Part shown: positions 1 through 10,216 of the stretch, in pieces
Position numbering within the stretch: the stretch's first letter is position 1
How the letters are laid out: each line of letters begins with the position of its first letter
NCBI GenBank assembly: GCA_039105265.1
Contig: JAPFFF010000348.1
Location: 1 to 25,344, forward strand
DNA from: Tritrichomonas musculus
Lineage: Eukaryota; Parabasalia; Tritrichomonadida; Tritrichomonadidae
Direction of reading: 5' to 3'
Length of the DNA: 25,344 bases
Translations under genes and position numbers: made by a program
Notes under the pieces: model-generated
Told to the model about the DNA's origin: nothing
The model's database searches: none
The model's input: the letters and a program-made list of their open reading frames with translations, nothing else

Positions 1-53
1 CACTTCACCATCACAGCGTGCTAACTTTTAGGTCCCTTTATATTTTTACATAA

Positions 54-152
54 TTTTTACCGAGACTACATACCGCCTAGCGGGCGTCGAGCGAGGCTGA
101 GCGAAGTGAAGCCGAGTCGAGACCCCGCGGCTAGCGGTAAGAATCGGTAAAA
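54..152. repeat. GC-rich imperfect palindrome
   Basis: A roughly 100-bp GC-rich island stands out in DNA that is otherwise about 80% AT. Its outer arms (about 54-85 and 122-152) are imperfect inverted repeats: TTTTACCGA..TACCGC..TAG on the left pairs with CTAGCGGTA..TCGGTAAAA on the right. The centre holds clustered GAGCGA/GCCGAG words and a GGCT..AGCC pair. It may be a small MITE or the sub-terminal part of a DNA transposon whose other parts lie outside the window. No target duplication is evident. Confidence 0.5.
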
Positions 153-2460
153 CCCTTACAATGTCAAACGTTTAGTAACCGCAATTTTTTTTGACATTCA
201 CAAAGAATAAATTGATATGTTAATTAAAAAACGATCATTTTAATTTTTTTCATATAGCATGTCAAAATGTTTTTTTAAATTGTAAAATAAATGTCAAAAA
301 CAAACCTAGTCAATTTAAACTTTTTCAGAGAAATGCAACTATTCAAATAATAAACGTTCTCCTTTTCAAAAAATAACGTACTGGATTTGTGCCTTAAAAA
401 GATGTACAAGTACCATTGAATAAAGGTAATAAATAGGATGGGTATTTCTATGAGTTAATACACATTTTGTTTCTTGAAATTGAATTGAAAGAAAATATAT
501 CAAATATTTATATCTTTCTAGAGTAATGATATTTATAAAATTAAGAATATACAAATATATATATATATTAATAACAGAATAAATATTAAACAATATAAAA
601 AAAATATTATTTGTTAAAAAAAATCGAAGATATTTAATAAATATATCTTTTTATTTAAAAAAAATGTTTTTTTTAAATTTCTAGAAAATATAATTTTAAA
701 CAATAAATAATAAAGTAAAAAATAAAAAGACAAAGTTAAAAATAATGTTTATTTCAAAGAAAAGGAAGTTTTAAAGTTATTTTTTTGTAATTTTTAATAA
801 TGAATAAAAAAATTATTAGAATTATTCAAATATAGTTTTAATTTGGAATATATCATATATAATATGATTTATTTATTATGAAAAAAAGCTTTTATAAAAA
901 TATTTCATTGCTGAATATTCATTTCAAATTATTTGACAAAATTTGTAAACTACTTAAAAGCATTATTTATTAATATCTTTATTTTTAATAAGTTAATAAG
1001 CAATTATATTTTTAAATATAATAGTTATAATCCATATAAAAAATGATATGCGTATATCAAAAGAATCTACCGAATAATATTAGTTTGATTACCTTTAATT
1101 GAACTTTTTATTATTTTTTATGAATATTCAATTTAAAAAGTGAAAAATCGAATGAAAATTGAAAATTGCTACAGCAAAATTGGCCCTACCATTTGGAATT
1201 TCGATTCAGCAATATTCTATAAGAAGATGTATATTATGTGAATATCAAGTTTATTTTAAGAGTTTAGCTTAGAATCTTTCGAAATTCAAAATGTATTCAA
1301 ATTTTCTATAAGTAATCACAAAAAAAAAAAAAAATTCAGAGGTATTATTGTTTTTATATTAGTAACTTTTTGAATATATGGAAATTATAATAATCAATAC
1401 AAATATTAAATCGATTATTTTCTCAATTATTAAAATATGATTATATATTTATAAAAAAGCAATTATTATAAATATATCCATTTATTTTTAATTTAATATT
1501 ATATAATAAATATATAAAAAATATAATTCATGAAACTCTTTTGTAACCCGAAATAACTTAGTACTGGTACATCCCCTTAAAAATGGTTGGAAATTATAGT
1601 TTTTTCAATTTTTTTGTAAACGGTTTTTGAGATGGAAAAAAAAAAGGTAACATATTGAAGATATCATTAAAAACAAAATAATTTTGATGGAAAATACAAT
1701 ATTTAATATATAGCATTTTAGAAATATCATATATTAAAAAAAATTGATTTATTAATGCCTAATTCATTATATAAATAATAATGAATATTTTCGATTGATT
1801 AATGTTTTCTGGATTATATTCAAATTTCAATAGGGAGATAGATTATGATGTGATATGAATATTTGAGGATTATGATGTGATAAAAATTTTTTATATATTT
1901 TTTAATATTAATCTATATAATATTAAATTTGAATTATTATTTCATTGAGTTATTTTTTAGGAAATTATACAACCTATCATATTCAATTTTTTTCAAAAAC
2001 TATTCTCTTTTTCATAAGAAAACCAATTAACCTAACCATTTTCGGAAATAGTTGTATATAAAAAACTCATTCAAATTAAGCAAACAACCAAAAACTAAGC
2101 TCTATAATAACTTAATGAATTAAAATGAATGCAAATAATGTTTAATAACTATAAAAATATCTAAAAATTACGAGATATTATTAAAGAAATTTTAAGAGAA
2201 CAAAACTCAGAATTATTTTCACAAAAAAAAAAATTTAAATTATCTTCAAAAAAATTAAATTTTTTCAATAAAAACGCAAATTATTTTTAATGGTTTGTTG
2301 AGTAATTTATAGTCATTGATATTTTAGCTTTAAAAAAAAAGAAAATTATATTTGAAAAAGCTGAATTCCGAAAAAATATGAGGTGATATTTTTGAAGACG
2401 ACCGATAATTGAATAAACCAATTGAATTATCAGCATTCAATTTATAGCCAATACAATTTT
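153..2460. other. AT-rich spacer, no gene seen
   Basis: This 2.3-kb stretch is A/T homopolymer-rich with stops in all frames. The only long frame (366-593, minus) is low-complexity Ile/Tyr/Asn and has no initiator, so it is not called. A 14-base word, gattatgatgtgat, occurs twice near 1841 and 1868. No tRNA or other RNA gene was recognised. Confidence 0.6.
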
Positions 2461-2470
2461 AAATATAGCA

Positions 2471-2480
2471 CCATTTTTTT
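2471..2480 (+). promoter_or_regulatory. Inr-like start site of the metacaspase gene
   Basis: CCA+1TT followed by a T-run ends just before the ATG, placing a presumed start site at 2473 and a 13-nt leader. It differs from the trichomonad consensus TCA+1YW by one base at -2. The T-run directly after it resembles the Inr region of the GH36 gene. Function is inferred from position and motif only. Confidence 0.5.
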
Positions 2481-2486
2481 TTCGGT

Positions 2487-3467
2487 ATGTTCAAGAAAGC
2501 TAAGTTTGGTGATTTATTCAACAAAGTTACAACAGCACTAAAAGATGAGAAGGTTCAAGCTCAAATCAAAAGCGGAATTCAAAAGGCTGCACAAACCAAA
2601 CAAGGTCAAAAGATCATTAACAAACTTGCAAACAGCAAAATTGGTAAAACAATCCTTTCAAAGCTTAAACTTAACTTCACCCAAGAAGAATGGGAAGAAG
2701 CTCATGAACAAGGTACCGTTGAAGAAAACAAGGTTGAAATGGACGAAATCGGTTATAACATTGCTAAAATGACCAGCTTAAAGAACACAGACCTCAAAAA
2801 GGTTGTTTACATTTGCTGTAATACTTATGAAAGACCAGAATATTCTCTTGGTGTAGGACCAATGAATGATGCTATCACTGTTGGAAGCTATATGAGAGAT
2901 ATTGGATTTACTGTTTACTACTCACACAATCCAAAGTCTCAAGAATACTTGAAATACTTCCGTTACTTCTATCACTGGACTACCGACTACTTGGTTGTCT
3001 ACTACACAGGACATGGTGCTAGTGTTAAAGACACCAGTGGTGATGAAGATGATGGTTATGATGAAGCCCTTGTTTTCGATGATGATTTCATCGTTGATGA
3101 TGAATTGGCAAACGTTCTTGCTAATTCAGAAAAGAAGTCAACCAGCAAAGTTCTCTTACTCAATGATTGCTGCCACAGTGGTTCAATTTATGATCTTCAG
3201 ACCGGATCATATCAAGGTCTCAAGATGCCACCAAACCTTTTATCAATCTCAGCTGCTAGAGACAAACAAACAGCCAAGCAAACAACAGTTGGCTCCAAAG
3301 ATCAAGGTATCTTCACCTTCTACTTCTTCAAATTCCTTTCATCCAGTCCAAAGATGACTCCAAAACAAATGGAAACACAAAGCCAACCATACCTTAGCAA
3401 ATTCGACCAAAACTTTGTTGCCTATTCAACAACAGAAAGTTTGTTAGATCAACCTATCTTCCCTTAA
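2487..3467 (+). CDS. metacaspase (peptidase family C14)
   Basis: This is a 326-aa cysteine protease of caspase clan CD; metacaspases cleave after Arg/Lys and act in stress and death-related proteolysis. The caspase-like p20 fold starts near residue 104 (KKVVYICCNTY). The catalytic His lies in YTGHGA (His176) and the nucleophile Cys in NDCCHSG (Cys229). The acidic segment 185-206, rich in D and E, is the conserved metacaspase loop after the His. Residues 1-75 form a Lys-rich, helical N-terminal extension without the Pro/Gln-rich or zinc-finger prodomain of plant and yeast type I enzymes. The length is ordinary for short protist metacaspases. The ATG follows an Inr-like site by 13 nt, and the stop overlaps TAAA. 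No introns are seen. Family confidence is high; physiological substrate is unknown. Confidence 0.95.
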   Translation: MFKKAKFGDLFNKVTTALKDEKVQAQIKSGIQKAAQTKQGQKIINKLANSKIGKTILSKLKLNFTQEEWEEAHEQGTVEENKVEMDEIGYNIAKMTSLKNTDLKKVVYICCNTYERPEYSLGVGPMNDAITVGSYMRDIGFTVYYSHNPKSQEYLKYFRYFYHWTTDYLVVYYTGHGASVKDTSGDEDDGYDEALVFDDDFIVDDELANVLANSEKKSTSKVLLLNDCCHSGSIYDLQTGSYQGLKMPPNLLSISAARDKQTAKQTTVGSKDQGIFTFYFFKFLSSSPKMTPKQMETQSQPYLSKFDQNFVAYSTTESLLDQPIFP

Positions 3468-3468
3468 A
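3465..3468 (+). terminator. TAAA 3'-end signal overlapping the stop
   Basis: The stop TAA is followed by A, giving the UAAA polyadenylation signal known from Trichomonas, where it commonly includes the stop codon. Confidence 0.55.
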
Positions 3469-4455
3469 TTTGATTAAATACAAACGATGCTGGTTTAATT
3501 TTTTTTATTATTATTTTTCTTTTCCTCTTAACTATAGATAGAATTTATATTTTTTTTTTTTTTTGGAATATACTTTACCTTTTTTAATATCCCCATAATT
3601 GATTCATTTTTATTACTTTGGTGAAGATCATGTTCATTAACTTTAACTTTTCATCAGCACTATATTATCTTTTTATTTATGAGATGAACGCACTAATATT
3701 TTGTAAAATTTTATTTTTTATTTATTTAAATGATTAAGTGGGAGCATTTATAGGTAAGGAGGTCTCATTTTATTTACTAGATCTAAGTAATTTAATTTTC
3801 AAGTTTTATTTAATTATATTGAGATTATGTCAAAATAATATTTGCATAAAAATTATGATTTTTAACCTAGTAATCAAGTCATAATATCAAAATATCTATT
3901 TTAATTGTATATTTTATGATTTTGATCATGATCAAATGCTCTAGGAGAAGATATAAAATAATTTATTTAGTTTTACGATTTCAATATTTTCTCTGAAATG
4001 TACATACAATAAAATACGAATATCTATTGAATAAAATATTAAAATTATGTAAAATTATATTAATAATATCTATACTACTTTTTATCAGAAATTTAATATT
4101 TAAAAAAGCTGACTTAAATATTTACAAAATGTATTTGATATCAAAAAAATTGTGAGTTGTTTTCAATTTTAATTGAGAAGTTAAAAAGCAACTTTTTGAA
4201 TTATAAATTGAATTTATTCTGAATTTTTTGATTATGTTTTCAAAAGCTTTATTAATAAAAACCATTCTTATCTGAATTATGCAATTATTGAAAGTAAACA
4301 TAATTAAATAAATTCATTCGACAAATACAAAAGCATATCTAAATTTAAATTAAAACAATTTAAATGCAAAATAAAAAAATTATTCAATATAATTACCTTA
4401 AACTTAATTTTATTCGACTAATGAGTCAAAATTATTAATTTTTCTTTGTTTGCTT
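3469..4455. other. AT-rich convergent spacer, no gene seen
   Basis: This spacer separates the 3' ends of two convergent genes. It shows T-rich runs after each stop and no ORF, RNA gene or repeat that I can support. Confidence 0.6.
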
Positions 4456-4459
4456 TTTA
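4456..4459 (-). terminator. TAAA 3'-end signal overlapping the stop
   Basis: On the minus strand the stop TAA is followed by A, again giving the trichomonad UAAA 3'-end signal that includes the stop codon. Confidence 0.55.
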
Positions 4460-6493
4460 CCATTCGAATGTTAAAACTTCCTTAGCTTCGCCTTCAGGAA
4501 GAGTAATTGTGTAAAATTCACCATTTTGTTTAACGTCCTTTGTTGCATCAACTCCGTTAATTAAAACCTTCTTGGCAGCCTTCTTTGAAGCCCAACCTAC
4601 AGTTCCAGTTTCGTGCAATACGACAGTTTGAGTATTTCCATTTTCGACGATATTTTCAACAGCCTTGAAGCAAACGTATTTATCGATCAATCCAAAGCAA
4701 GAAATATTTTCAGATTCAGGTAAAACAACGTACCAACCGAAACCTCCGCTTTCAATATCATCACTGAAAGATTCTTTCTTTCCTAACGATTTAACGTTCT
4801 TCTTTATGAAGTTGTAAACCCAATAATGTTCGGAGTTTTCAATACCAGGAATGTCAGAAGGTGAAAATACGACTTTCTGAGTTGATGGAGAAACGTTATA
4901 AGCAGAAATAATACCACCTTTCTTATGAAGACCCCAAGAAGTAATATTATGTAATTTCAAAACTCCTTCTTTAAGAGGATCAATGAACAAACAATCTTCA
5001 GTTGGTTTAGCTGAACGATCCATTCTCAAGATTTTACCATCTGAATAAACAAGTGGCTTCAAAACTTCAGGATTAGTATTTCCAACTTTATCGCTGAAAT
5101 AAATTGGACCACCTGAAATTGCACGTAACATACTGTGTTTAACAGCTGCTTCGTGCTTTGTCCAAAACATGTCCCAGTCGCAATGATAAATTTCATCATG
5201 ATATGTTGCATTGTAAGCATTTTGTAAAAGATGCTCAACAAAGCTTCCTTTTTGATCAGGGAAGAAATCATCACTATTTCGTGACATGCCTGATGTTGGA
5301 CGGCCTAAAACGTTCTCCATTGCCATTCCCATACAATTAATGATAACTCCATTCATCAAAGAAGCACCAAGTTCAAGTTCGCGATTCATGCAACGTGCTG
5401 CTTCTGGAATTGGCATTGTTCCTTCGAAATAAACATTGCAAGAACTTTGGCCATCGACCTTCAAAAAGTCGATTCCTTCTTTTCGTAATATTTCATTCCA
5501 ATGATAGAAGAATTGTGAGCCATTTTTAGGACTTGGAATTAAGAGTCCTTTGGTGGTCTTGAATAGATATGGTGCTTCTGTTGTTGCTAATTCACATTCT
5601 GGATCAATTCCACTCCAGTATCCCATCAAGGCATGCCAGACGCCAAACCATTTAACATTACTCTTGTCTTTGATGTCTTCGATCATTTGTTTGAAGCCAT
5701 GTGGGAACTTTTTGGTATCTGGTGAAAATCCTCGAACCATCATGTCTTTGCCTGGGAACCAACCATCATCAATTAACATCCATCGAATTGGAACTTTCTT
5801 GGTTGTAAATTCGTCGGCCTTTTCTCGAATTCCAACTTCATTAACATCGGTTTTCATTGCATCCCAACTGCACCAACCCAAATATTCGAACATTTCAGGA
5901 TATCTTCGTTGTTCTCGAGTCAAGACGTTCTTCGTTTTGGCAAGTAATTTGAATGCTTTGTGAACAGCTTCAATGTATGTGGGCGCTTCTGAAAGTAAAT
6001 ATACTGGATCTTCAACTTTACTTTGTCCTCCAACGAGAGAAAACATGTCTAATCCTAATTCTGTGGCTGTTCCTCCATTTAGATTGCATTTGAATTCATT
6101 ACCAACCATTGGAATTAAGCAAACAACTTTGTTAGGATATTTGAAATATGCAACTTGGGTTCGAGCTGGAATGTCTTCATATTTGTCAACAAAGGATGGT
6201 CTTGTCCACCAATCTTTGAATAAATATAAGGTGGTGATCTTTTCTGGCTTCTCTGTAACTGGTAAATAAAATCTTAAGGGATTTTCTAAGGAAAGATTTA
6301 AATTATCGTTGAAAATGCTTTGGTTGGCTATTAATTTAAGTGAAACAAGTTTGCAGCCATCAACTTCGGTTTCTATTAATTCATAGGATAATCCATCTTT
6401 CTCAGCTGCTTTTGCATTTAATGTACATGTTAATTCAACATGTTTTCCTTTAAGACAATTGACTTGAAGGCGGATTTTATCGTGTGCAAGCAT
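4457..6493 (-). CDS. GH36 alpha-galactosidase / raffinose-synthase (Sip1)-like glycosidase
   Basis: This 678-aa enzyme is of glycoside hydrolase family 36, in the raffinose synthase/seed imbibition (Sip1) branch. These enzymes hydrolyse or transfer alpha-1,6-galactosyl units. A beta-sandwich N-terminal part (about 1-190) precedes the TIM barrel with LGWCSWDA (205-212), LIDDGW (240-245), the nucleophile in FLKVDGQ (Asp347), the presumed acid/base in SRNSDDF (Asp408 or 409) and HCDWDMFW (437-444). A C-terminal beta-domain follows. The open frame extends 27 codons upstream to 6574, but that stretch contains the promoter. A perfect Inr (TCACTT, A+1 at 6522) lies 29 nt before the ATG at 6493, so the shorter start is chosen. 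No signal peptide is seen, so it is probably cytosolic. Hydrolase versus galactosyltransferase activity cannot be decided from sequence. Confidence 0.93.
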   Translation of the reverse strand: MLAHDKIRLQVNCLKGKHVELTCTLNAKAAEKDGLSYELIETEVDGCKLVSLKLIANQSIFNDNLNLSLENPLRFYLPVTEKPEKITTLYLFKDWWTRPSFVDKYEDIPARTQVAYFKYPNKVVCLIPMVGNEFKCNLNGGTATELGLDMFSLVGGQSKVEDPVYLLSEAPTYIEAVHKAFKLLAKTKNVLTREQRRYPEMFEYLGWCSWDAMKTDVNEVGIREKADEFTTKKVPIRWMLIDDGWFPGKDMMVRGFSPDTKKFPHGFKQMIEDIKDKSNVKWFGVWHALMGYWSGIDPECELATTEAPYLFKTTKGLLIPSPKNGSQFFYHWNEILRKEGIDFLKVDGQSSCNVYFEGTMPIPEAARCMNRELELGASLMNGVIINCMGMAMENVLGRPTSGMSRNSDDFFPDQKGSFVEHLLQNAYNATYHDEIYHCDWDMFWTKHEAAVKHSMLRAISGGPIYFSDKVGNTNPEVLKPLVYSDGKILRMDRSAKPTEDCLFIDPLKEGVLKLHNITSWGLHKKGGIISAYNVSPSTQKVVFSPSDIPGIENSEHYWVYNFIKKNVKSLGKKESFSDDIESGGFGWYVVLPESENISCFGLIDKYVCFKAVENIVENGNTQTVVLHETGTVGWASKKAAKKVLINGVDATKDVKQNGEFYTITLPEGEAKEVLTFEW

Positions 6494-6518
6494 TGTTAAC
6501 AAGGTTTTAACAAAAAAA

Positions 6519-6524
6519 AAGTGA
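6519..6524 (-). promoter_or_regulatory. Inr (TCACTT) of the GH36 gene
   Basis: TCA+1CTT on the minus strand is followed by a T-run and then the ATG 29 nt downstream. It matches the trichomonad TCA+1YW initiator and decides the start codon of the downstream gene. Confidence 0.65.
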
Positions 6525-6599
6525 AATAAAAAAATTGAATGTTTTTTTTTCAAAAAGATCAATTCATATTTCAATAAAAAGATGCAAAATTCAAAAAGC

Positions 6600-7023
6600 C
6601 GTAACGCAAAAATGAATTTAAATTTTTCTTTTAATATTATAAAATAATTATTTAAGTTATATCTTTTACTATTTAATACTTTTTATCAAATAAAATGAAT
6701 TTATAGGAATTTACTATGTTAATTTATATTTTTATTTCTAATTTTTTTTAGAAAATAAGGTATTTAATAGAAAATATTATTTCATAATCAAAGATTTTCA
6801 ATAGAGATTTTTATGAATAAAATCATCGTCTTGGTAAAACAAAATTGCTTAATGAAATTAACTACCAATGTCACTTCTTTTTTGTATGCAGAAATCTATA
6901 GAAATTAAATTGAATGTATTCAAATTTTTAATTACAAAAATTAAATAAAAACTATAGTAGTATTTATGAAATCTATACAAATGATGTTTTTTGTATTTTG
7001 AGACAAAGGGTTCCGTCGTATAT
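6600..7023. other. AT-rich spacer, no gene seen
   Basis: This is upstream flank of the GH36 gene with no ORF or clear repeat. No upstream promoter element beyond the Inr is recognisable. Confidence 0.55.
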
Positions 7024-7066
7024 AGAAATCATGATTTTTGGTCTTCGCCCAAAAATCCTGATTTCT
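7024..7066. repeat. strong hairpin, 18-bp stem, 7-nt loop
   Basis: The arms 7024-7041 and 7049-7066 are reverse complements over 18 bp with one mismatch. The left arm is agaaatcatgatttttgg and the loop is tcttcgc. The arms are richer in GC than the flanks. It could be a short foldback transposon relic or a structured RNA. No terminator T-run or ORF is attached to it. Confidence 0.7.
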
Positions 7067-7156
7067 GAATGTTTCTAAGCCATTACTTTAAACCCGAACA
7101 TATTATTCAATTTTACAACACCACTGATTCATCACCTCATCATAAATGATTTTCAT

Positions 7157-7345
7157 CAGGTATGCGATTCGGGAACGGGAAGGGATAAATTCCCGAAAAA
7201 AAATCGGGATCGGGAAACTTCCCGATCCCGATTTTCCCGGGATTTCCCGGGATTAAACGTAAATTTTTCCCGAATATTCCCTTCCCGATCTTCCCGAAGT
7301 ATTCAATTTCGGGAAAATCCTTTGGGAATTCCCGGAACTAAGTTC
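7157..7345 (+). mobile_element. truncated hAT-like MITE (left end only)
   Basis: It starts CAGGTATGC, the same terminus as the complete element at 9362-9927. It carries a dense array of short inverted CGGGA/TCCCG words and then the shared block CCCGAAGTATTCAATTTC, ending in AAGTTCGAAAAA. No matching GCATACCTG right end is present downstream before the next element, so I call it a left-end fragment. The right boundary is approximate. Confidence 0.7.
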
Positions 7346-7960
7346 GAAAAATATGAGGCCTTTTTTTTTTTTAAAAAAAAAAATCATATATAAATAAAAT
7401 ATGATAAAATATTAATAGATAAATGAAATGAACACCAAAATGAGCAAGTTTCATACTTTAAAGTATTTTTTACGTTTAATGTAAATGTCTTTTCTCATAA
7501 AAATCGCAATATAGGAGACCGTTTATTTATAAATAGCCATAAAATAAACAAAGGAGGTTAACCAAGAAATCGAAAAGCGCCTTTTCCTTACCGTATAAGC
7601 AAACACAAGCATCATAAAAGGACATATTTGCTATAAATAGCAACAATAAGACTAGATTGATATAATGATGAAATTTTTTCATCTGCAATCCCTAAATAGC
7701 CACAAATATCTGTTTAAAATCATAATTATACGTCGTTTACATGCGAATTCTTCGAAAATATGTGAAAAAATTACCAAAATAATCCTTATCCTATTACAAT
7801 TTTACCATCATTTTTACTATTTGTATATAATAAACCAATTAAATCTTTTTAATTTTATGTTTTTATACATTTTTGTTATTTTTAACTTGCTTTTTATAAA
7901 AAAAATTGGTTCTGTTTACATTTAATCTTGCATATAGAGAAATCGATATAAGATGTGTTA
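7346..7960. other. spacer between MITEs, no gene seen
   Basis: This is AT-rich, with small hairpins such as TTGCTATaaATAGCAA near 7629. The 86-residue frame 7665-7925 is biased to Phe/Ile/Leu/Tyr with no initiator and is not credited as a gene. Confidence 0.5.
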
Positions 7961-7968
7961 AATAAAAT
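7961..7968 (+). repeat. 8-bp target duplication, left copy (aataaaat)
   Basis: It is identical to 9349-9356 on the other side of the element at 7969-9348. An 8-bp duplication is typical of the hAT superfamily. Confidence 0.75.
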
Positions 7969-9348
7969 AGAGGTGCGGACACCTACTTTAAATTTTTAAC
8001 GTTTATAAAAATATGTATATCTTTTTATGTATTAATAATTACTAAATAATATTTTGATATTATATTCTAGTGCACTTATTTTATATATTTATTATTTAAA
8101 TGTTTTAAAATATCAATTATATAAGTTATAATAACACAAACAAGTATCCTATGAAAATAACCCAATCCAGCCACCTGATGGATGGATTGAAATTATAATG
8201 ATTAATTATTATATATATTGGAAATTAATGATTAATTATGCATTTTGTTATTTTATAACTATTTCATATTTTGTTAAAAAGTTCATTTTAATGAGTTTTT
8301 ATATATTTTTTTGAAATATCTAAATAAATAAAGAATTTATTTAGATTATAATTACATTTAGATATATTACATTTAATTTAATAAAGATATGCTAAATTTA
8401 GTTTAATTTGATTCAGGGGGCTGAGCTGCAAATATCAATTTTAAAATCATAAATATTAATAACGATTTTTTTTCAATAAAAAATTTTTATAAAAATATTA
8501 AGCAAATATCTTTTTATATTTATATGTATATCATAGATTATATAACTTTTAATAATATTATATTATACTATAAAAATATTTAAAATAAATATAAACAATT
8601 AATAAACTTTATATAATTGTATATTCTAAATATTGAACAATTTTAATTTCAAAGCGTATCTCATAAAATGTTAATTTGAGAGAAATGAAATAAATAATTT
8701 TCTTTATATATTTTGAAGTTTAATTAAAATTTAAATCAAATGTAGAAAGTTTTTTTCATTAATTTTTTTTTCATAAATTTTGAATAAAAAAATCTTCGAG
8801 AATAAAATTGAGAATATAGTAAATAATAATTGAGAGTCGTTACACTTAAATTCATATCTCAATATGTAATTTATTATTTTATTATATTATAATAATTATA
8901 TGATATATATAAAATATAAAACAATTATATATTAATAATATAATTTTAAAATACTTTTTTTTATTAAATTTGGCCCATTTTCATTTTCTCAATTTTTTTT
9001 TGGGTCAATTTAAGTGGAAACTATATCATACATTAATAATTGAATAATAACAAACGAGACACTTTTTTTTAAATAGTATAAAAATGATTTTTATCATGTT
9101 TTTATTACTTTTTTTCTTCTAAATAATAGATTTTTCTCTTAATTACATAATTTCTATAGTTTACATATTTTTATATTTTTTTCAGTGGTTTATATTTTTC
9201 TACCTCAGAAAAAAAATCATATATCACCACAAGTCGGCCCCGTGGACGAAAATAAAAAAAAATTATATCATTATAATGCTCATAAAAATTAATTAATATA
9301 TACGAATTTTGGTGCGAATCTAAATCACTTCACCCTGTCCGCACCTCT
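7969..9348. mobile_element. non-autonomous hAT-like element, 1380 bp
   Basis: It is bounded by 13-bp perfect terminal inverted repeats, AGAGGTGCGGACA at the left and TGTCCGCACCTCT at the right, with the perfect 8-bp duplication aataaaat outside. The interior is AT-rich with no usable ORF, so it would depend on a transposase supplied elsewhere. The terminus resembles the CAGAGGTG-type ends of many hAT elements. Superfamily assignment rests on TSD length and end sequence only. Confidence 0.8.
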
Positions 9349-9356
9349 AATAAAAT
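9349..9356 (+). repeat. 8-bp target duplication, right copy (aataaaat)
   Basis: It is identical to 7961-7968. It overlaps by 3 bp the target site of the next MITE, so the two insertions lie 13 bp apart. Confidence 0.75.
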
Positions 9357-9361
9357 ATTTA

Positions 9362-9927
9362 CAGGTATGCTTTTCGAGGACGGGTAAGAGTAGTCTCCCC
9401 GAAAATAATTTCGGGATCGAGGAGACTCCCGTACTCGGTTTACCCGAGTAAACCCGAGTAAAATAACCGTTTTACTCGGCCATCCTCGATCCCGATTTGC
9501 CCGAAGTATTCAATTTCCGAGGAAATCTCGAGGATACCCGAGGTTTCAAGTTCGAAAAAAAATTCTCATTTTTTTTATTATTTTTCTTACACTTTTGAAT
9601 ACTTTATTTTAGTATTAAAGATTTTTTGTCATTGATTATAAAGCTATATCTAACATTTATTTAAAAAAATCATATAATAAACCACTATTTCCAGCGAAAT
9701 GATTCATTTTGAAAATGTATAAAGCTTATTTTTTTATTATTTTTCTGTTGATTTAAAACTCGAGTTTTTCGGGTAAAAAAGTGAAAATTTACCCGAGTAA
9801 AAAAATGTGAACTAAAAAAAATAAACGTTAGAGTAAAATCTTTTTCTCGAAAAAAGTTCGAGGAATAATTTCGAGGAAGACCGTTTAATTATCCGAGTTT
9901 ACCCGGGACTCCCGAAAGGCATACCTG
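9362..9927. mobile_element. complete hAT-like MITE with sub-terminal repeat arrays, 566 bp
   Basis: The ends CAGGTATGCTTTTCG and CGAAAGGCATACCTG form a near-perfect 15-bp TIR, flanked by the perfect 8-bp duplication aattattta-type word aatattta (9354-9361 and 9928-9935). Both sub-terminal regions are packed with short inverted words of the CCCGAG/CTCGG/CGAGG kind, likely transposase-binding repeats as known for hAT elements. The middle is AT-rich and non-coding. It is related to the fragment at 7157, sharing the CCCGAAGTATTCAATTTC block and the ends, but it uses a different repeat word. Confidence 0.82.
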
Positions 9928-9935
9928 AATATTTA

Positions 9936-10216
9936 ATGCCTAATAATAAAAGACTTTTTTTTTTAGAAAACAACAAAATTTTGAAAGAAATTATATAATT
10001 ATATATCTTTTTATTTGAAAAATGAAAAAGAGTTTTTAATACTGTTTCATTCTTTCTAACAATGAAAAAAGAACAAAAATAAAATAAAATTTAGAATTGA
10101 GATAAAAAAATTTTATTTTTATATCACATGTCTCAAAAAAAATAAATCTCAAAAGTCAAATATTGAAAACATAAATTTTATACGTAAATGATTAAATTTA
10201 TTTTAATATAAAGAAT
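9936..10216. other. AT-rich spacer, nothing seen
   Basis: No ORF, initiator or repeat is recognisable here apart from A/T runs. Confidence 0.5.

Noticed and set aside
6494-6574. 27-codon N-terminal extension of the GH36 frame
   Set aside because: It is Phe/Lys-rich low complexity and contains the perfect Inr; the ATG at 6493 lies 29 nt after that Inr and begins normal protein sequence.
7665-7925. 86-residue plus-strand frame
   Set aside because: It is dominated by Ile, Leu, Phe and Tyr from T-rich DNA, with no Inr and no recognisable domain.
7157-9927. A single larger element running from CAGGTATGC at 7157 to GCATACCTG at 9927
   Set aside because: The unit 9362-9927 has its own two ends and a perfect 8-bp duplication, whereas the base sequence before 7157 is not repeated after 9927.
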